Shown here piece by piece: positions 5,951 to 8,378 of a stretch of DNA of 8,378 nucleotides. Below the pieces are notes generated by a model that saw only the letters and a list, made by a program, of their open reading frames with translations, made no database searches and had not been told where the DNA came from. The position numbers were made by a program, and so were the translations under genes. Within the stretch, counting starts at the first letter, position 1. Each line of letters begins with the position of its first letter. This DNA is from CAZYTO01 sp964650405 (GTDB taxonomy: Bacteria > Acidobacteriota > Thermoanaerobaculia > Gp7-AA8). The stretch lies in the NCBI GenBank assembly GCA_964650405.1, contig CAZYTO010000258.1, forward strand, positions 1 to 8,378. The letters run 5' to 3'.

Positions 5951-5971
5951 CCCTCTCCCGGCGGGAGAGGG
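5951..5971. repeat. Short perfect palindrome CCCTCTCCCG/CGGGAGAGGG
   Basis: Ten-base arms 5951-5960 and 5962-5971 flank a single base. This GGGAGAGGG-type palindrome is a common dispersed intergenic motif in many high-GC genomes. No T tract follows on either strand, so I do not call it a terminator. Confidence 0.6.
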
Positions 5972-6126
5972 TCGGCACTGGAGCGCGCAATTCGGACACA
6001 GTGAGTGCGGAACGCCGAGCTTCGGGCGACGGACTTCGAGCGAATCGTCGCCGGGTTTCGGCACGGCGCGGTTTGCCCTGCGCCGCATCCTGTTGGTCGA
6101 ACGTGCGCTATATCCACAAAGCGTTG

Positions 6127-7053
6127 CTATTGCTTTGCCCTTTCCACCCAGCCGTCTCCTGTCACATTATCGACGGTAGTGCCGTACGCGCTCCAGTAGA
6201 AGCCGAAGCCGTCCGATTGCATGGTGAGGTTGACATTGCCTGATGCCGAGGCTGAGCCTGCCGCCAGACCTACCTGCGAGACGGACAGCGGAGGCACGGT
6301 AACGGTCGTGATCACGCCCGTGGCCACCGAGCGAATCGTCCACGTGTGCGTGACGCTGTCGAGGTTTACCACGCCGACGTTGGTGCGGAATGCTGAGCTC
6401 TGTTTGAGGCCGATGACGTAGGCGGTAAGCGAACCGATCGAGTCGAGGACGCTCACCGCGTCGAATGACTGAGAAACCGTGCCTGCGCTGTTCCCGGCCT
6501 GCGGCGTCCAGATGCGCGACGCGCCGTCAATTTGTCCTGCCGAGTCCACATTCCCGAGAGGATCGTCGGCGAACACGAGCACGGCGCCGAGCCCACTCCT
6601 TTGAAGAGTCACGCCGACGAAGTCATTGAGAATCACCGTCGAGTTGGCCGGAAGGGTGAACCTCTGCAGGCCGCCGTTGCGGTTGTCCTGGCCCTGGACG
6701 AGGAAACCGACGGAGATGTTCTGTGTGATGCTGCGGTAGTTCGAGATGGAGGCGTCGGATCGGAAGTACGTACCGTTCGCGCCGGCGACGTTTCCTGTGA
6801 TGGGAAAGAGGAACGCCGAGTCGCGGTCGTCGACATTGATGACGTTGGGTGTCTTTCTGCCGCTCTGATGTGTAGCCGAGTGCGATTCGATCAGGTCCCG
6901 AATCTGGATGGCAGCATCTCCGACTGTACGCGTGCGTCCGGGTGGCTCGGGGATCCGCTCGATATGATCCGTGATGTTCAGGATCTGTGCTTTGGCGGGG
7001 ATGGCAGCGGAAAGCAGTAGCGGAACGGCAACACCGAACCAAGTCCGTCGCAT
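6127..7053 (-). CDS. Secreted beta-rich protein, two beta-sandwich-like modules
   Basis: This 308-aa protein begins with a textbook signal peptide (MRRTWFGVAVPLLLSAAIPA, likely cleaved after KAQ at residue 23). The mature part is rich in Thr, Ser, Val, Asn and Gly with alternating hydrophobics. Two segments resemble each other: about 79-120 (FLFPITGNVAGANGTYFRSD, then ASISNYRS) and about 208-245 (AYVIGLKQSSAFRTNVGVVN, then LDSVTHTW), both with an F-R-S/T-D/N strand followed by an Asn-containing strand, suggesting duplicated beta-sandwich units. Similar exported beta proteins of unknown role are common in Acidobacteriota-like genomes, by my recollection. There is no LPXTG, lipobox or C-terminal sorting motif that I can identify. 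Start 7053 is chosen because GGAGG (7064-7060) lies 6 nt upstream; a longer frame to 7131 would bury the signal peptide. It is probably a single-gene unit. Confidence 0.78.
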   Translation of the reverse strand: MRRTWFGVAVPLLLSAAIPAKAQILNITDHIERIPEPPGRTRTVGDAAIQIRDLIESHSATHQSGRKTPNVINVDDRDSAFLFPITGNVAGANGTYFRSDASISNYRSITQNISVGFLVQGQDNRNGGLQRFTLPANSTVILNDFVGVTLQRSGLGAVLVFADDPLGNVDSAGQIDGASRIWTPQAGNSAGTVSQSFDAVSVLDSIGSLTAYVIGLKQSSAFRTNVGVVNLDSVTHTWTIRSVATGVITTVTVPPLSVSQVGLAAGSASASGNVNLTMQSDGFGFYWSAYGTTVDNVTGDGWVERAKQ

Positions 7054-7059
7054 AAACGT

Positions 7060-7064
7060 CCTCC
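7060..7064 (-). promoter_or_regulatory. Ribosome binding site that sets the start of the secreted protein
   Basis: GGAGG on the minus strand lies 6 nt before the ATG at 7053. It supports this start over the in-frame extension to 7131 and places the signal peptide at the N-terminus. Confidence 0.65.
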
Positions 7065-7176
7065 ATACACTTGGAGTGACGCTTCGACGGAACAAGCTAC
7101 CCGTCGAGGTGAGTGGAGGTCGGACGTGCACGCGAAGCTGCGGTGCCTCGGCGCACGCTGACGCGTGACCGGGGGC

Positions 7177-7195
7177 GGCACGGCGCGGCCGTGCC
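7177..7195 (-). terminator. GC hairpin directly after the DUF4097-type gene
   Basis: On the minus strand GGCACGG (7195-7189) pairs with CCGTGCC (7183-7177) around five bases, starting at the base after the TAG stop. No U tract follows. It may be a Rho-assisted end, an mRNA 3' stabiliser or a dispersed GTAGGGCACGG-type repeat that supplies the stop codon. Confidence 0.4.
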
Positions 7196-7951
7196 CTACA
7201 CCTTCCTGAGCGTCACCGAGCCGTTGTGCGTGGTGACGCGGAGCTCTGCGCCGCCGCCGTTCACGTCACCGACGTAACGGTCCCGTTCCATCCTCTTGAT
7301 CACCACCGGGAAGTCGGAGCTCACGCCGAGGTGGTGGCCGGTGGCGTCGAGATGGAACTGGGACTGGGCCGGGATGCGGAGATCGATGCCGCCGTTGTGG
7401 GTCTCGATCCTGCTCAGGCGGGCAAAGCGGCTGAAGGCCACACGGATGTCGCCGTTGTGCGTGTCGATCGACGCGGCGCCGTCGAGACCGGCCAGGTCGA
7501 CGCTGCCGTTGTGCGTGGAGATCTTCACGTCGTTCCGCAGGCCGGTGGCGCGGACGGTGGTGTTGTGCCCATCGACCGTGAGCCGGGCACCAGCGGGCAT
7601 GGAGAGCGTGTAGTGAACCGGTGGCAGGTTGTGGTTGGTACCGAGCCAGGAGAAGTGGGAGATGATGGCGGAGTAGTCCGATTCGATGCGCACGTTGTCG
7701 CCCGATCCGGTGACCCGGACCTGCGTCTTGTTAACGTCCTCGTCACTGATCCAGAGGCCCCCCTCGATCCGGGCGGTGACGTCGACGGTCGGCTGGTTCC
7801 AGGTCGTCACGGTGATGGTCCCGTTGTGCGTATCGATGAACACGCTTCCGGATGCCGCGAGCGCTACGTTCTGATGGACCCGCTTGTCGGCGGCCGCCGT
7901 GGTCGAGGCAAGCAGCAGTACGACGCAGAGCACGATTCCTGTCTTACGCAT
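7196..7951 (-). CDS. Exported DUF4097-type beta-strand repeat protein
   Basis: This 251-aa protein carries a signal peptide (MRKTGIVLCVVLLLASTTAA, likely cleaved near residue 21) and a body of short beta strands typical of the DUF4097 / putative adhesin beta-solenoid families. The rung motif THNG occurs at 41, 146, 164, 184 and 241, each in a context like I-x-THNG-x-I-x-V, and VDGHNTTVRA near 126-135 is a divergent copy. Such proteins are thought to form beta-helix-like surfaces at the envelope, with no known enzymatic activity. The ATG at 7951 follows AAAGGGG (7964-7958) by 6 nt, a weaker site than its neighbours. The stop lies against a GC hairpin. The gap of 173 bp to the upstream gene suggests its own promoter, but none is clear. 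No sigma or anti-sigma factor gene, often seen near this family, is in view. Confidence 0.83.
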   Translation of the reverse strand: MRKTGIVLCVVLLLASTTAAADKRVHQNVALAASGSVFIDTHNGTITVTTWNQPTVDVTARIEGGLWISDEDVNKTQVRVTGSGDNVRIESDYSAIISHFSWLGTNHNLPPVHYTLSMPAGARLTVDGHNTTVRATGLRNDVKISTHNGSVDLAGLDGAASIDTHNGDIRVAFSRFARLSRIETHNGGIDLRIPAQSQFHLDATGHHLGVSSDFPVVIKRMERDRYVGDVNGGGAELRVTTHNGSVTLRKV

Positions 7952-8124
7952 GGGACGCCCCTTTCAACGTTGACTTGTGTACGAGCGCAGGCCGGAGATG
8001 TTCCAGCCGGAGACAAGAACGCGTGCTCGCGGAGGCGGTTAACAGGAGCGCCGGGGAGGCCAGGCACGAGCGCCAGGGCCCCTTCGCTGCCCGGCTGCTG
8101 AATGGTGAGCTCGTTCAGCGCGTT

Positions 8125-8378
8125 CTAGGCGCGTCGTCTACTGGCGGTGCCGGCCACCATGAATGCGACGGCACTCACCTCGAGCGCTTGAAAGCCGCGT
8201 GCGATCTCGCTGACGGTGTTTGTATTGATGGCGAGGGAAAAGTGCACGAGGAAGACCCAACTGAAGACCATGATTCCCGACAGCGTGGCGGCCAGGCGGG
8301 CCGTTCCCGGCACGTTGACGCCGATCCCTCCGGCGATCAGGGCGACGGCGGTGAAGTAGGTCCAGAAGACGTGTGCCG
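8125..8378 (-). CDS. DoxX-like membrane protein, C-terminal part (cut by window edge)
   Basis: The frame is open to the window edge, so the N-terminus is missing; 83 residues are visible. They begin AHVFWTYFTAVALIAGGIGV, followed by PGTARLAATLSGIMVFSWVF, then LVHFSLAI, a short polar loop with Asn/Thr/Glu, and a last hydrophobic helix (FQALEVSAVAFMVAG) ending in ASRRRA. Three membrane helices with the A-R-L-A-A-T-L and L-V-H patterns resemble DoxX / DoxX-like family proteins, small inner-membrane proteins of largely unsettled function. A GTG at 8313 could be read as a start, but the sequence upstream is clearly continuing membrane protein. The stop is TAG at 8127-8125, 173 bp before the next gene. 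Confidence 0.65.
   Translation of the reverse strand, partial: AHVFWTYFTAVALIAGGIGVNVPGTARLAATLSGIMVFSWVFLVHFSLAINTNTVSEIARGFQALEVSAVAFMVAGTASRRRA

Larger units (their letters stand above)
4951..6126. other. 1.18-kb gene-free region of repeats and leader sequence
   Basis: This stretch separates the secreted-protein gene (stop at 6127) from the 4950-4336 gene. Right to left it holds about 150 bp with no visible feature (roughly 5972-6126), a short perfect palindrome (5951-5971), an interspersed palindromic element (5705-5828), three 20-bp tandem repeats (5603-5662), thirteen 21-bp tandem repeats (5330-5602), a candidate promoter (5261-5288) and a structured leader. Open frames across the arrays exist on both strands only because 21 is a multiple of three and the sequence lacks stops; I do not accept them as genes. 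Confidence 0.7.

Noticed and set aside
5276..6117. Protein-coding genes through the repeat array (plus 5276-5839, minus 5860-5285 and 6117-5308)
   Set aside because: All frames on both strands are open because of the 21-bp period; the translations are heptapeptide repeats and Arg/Pro-rich junk, and the long minus frame runs through several non-coding repeats.
7226..8101. Plus-strand ORF of 291 aa
   Set aside because: It is a shadow of the DUF4097-type gene and runs into intergenic sequence; its composition is uninformative.

Overview
The window is about 8.4 kb of GC-rich bacterial DNA. Every gene I can support lies on the minus strand, so it reads from right (8378) to left (1). Strong GGAGG-type ribosome binding sites, secreted beta-rich proteins, a DUF4097-type protein, a DoxX-like membrane protein, a Sel1-repeat protein and several palindromic junk repeats suggest a soil or environmental bacterium of the Acidobacteriota type. 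This placement is inference from gene style only; no marker gene is present.

Layout in transcription order. (1) 8378-8125: 3' end of a DoxX-like small membrane protein, cut by the window edge. (2) 7951-7196: exported DUF4097-type beta-repeat protein with five THNG rungs, ended by a GC hairpin. (3) 7053-6127: secreted beta-sandwich-like protein with a clear signal peptide. (4) 6126-4951: almost 1.2 kb without a credible gene. It holds interspersed palindromic repeats, an array of thirteen 21-bp units followed by three 20-bp units, a candidate promoter and about 300 nt of sequence rich in stem-loops. (5) 4950-4336: unrecognised helical protein with a basic patch and a Pro/Ala/Thr tail, followed by a good intrinsic terminator. 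(6) 4239-3571: unrecognised protein with a polyproline stretch, one hydrophobic helix and a very basic C-terminus. (7) 3570-3097: gene-free stretch with a large palindromic tandem repeat and a small heptamer-type repeat. (8) 3096-1468: exported Sel1-repeat protein with a C-terminal STN-like (secretin/TonB short N-terminal) domain. (9) 1357-530: trypsin-fold serine protease with a complete His/Asp/Ser triad. (10) 533-80: small protein whose start overlaps the protease stop by ATGA and whose frame is broken by one extra G.

The last three genes look like one transcription unit: an envelope Sel1/STN protein, then a protease and a translationally coupled partner. The two unrecognised genes are separated by a terminator, so they are probably not a simple operon. 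The best candidates for undescribed biology are the structured leader upstream of 4950 (its final hairpin presents the Shine-Dalgarno sequence in the loop), the two orphan proteins beside it, and the Sel1-STN architecture with its coupled protease pair. I found no CRISPR array, tRNA, rRNA, transposase or phage gene.
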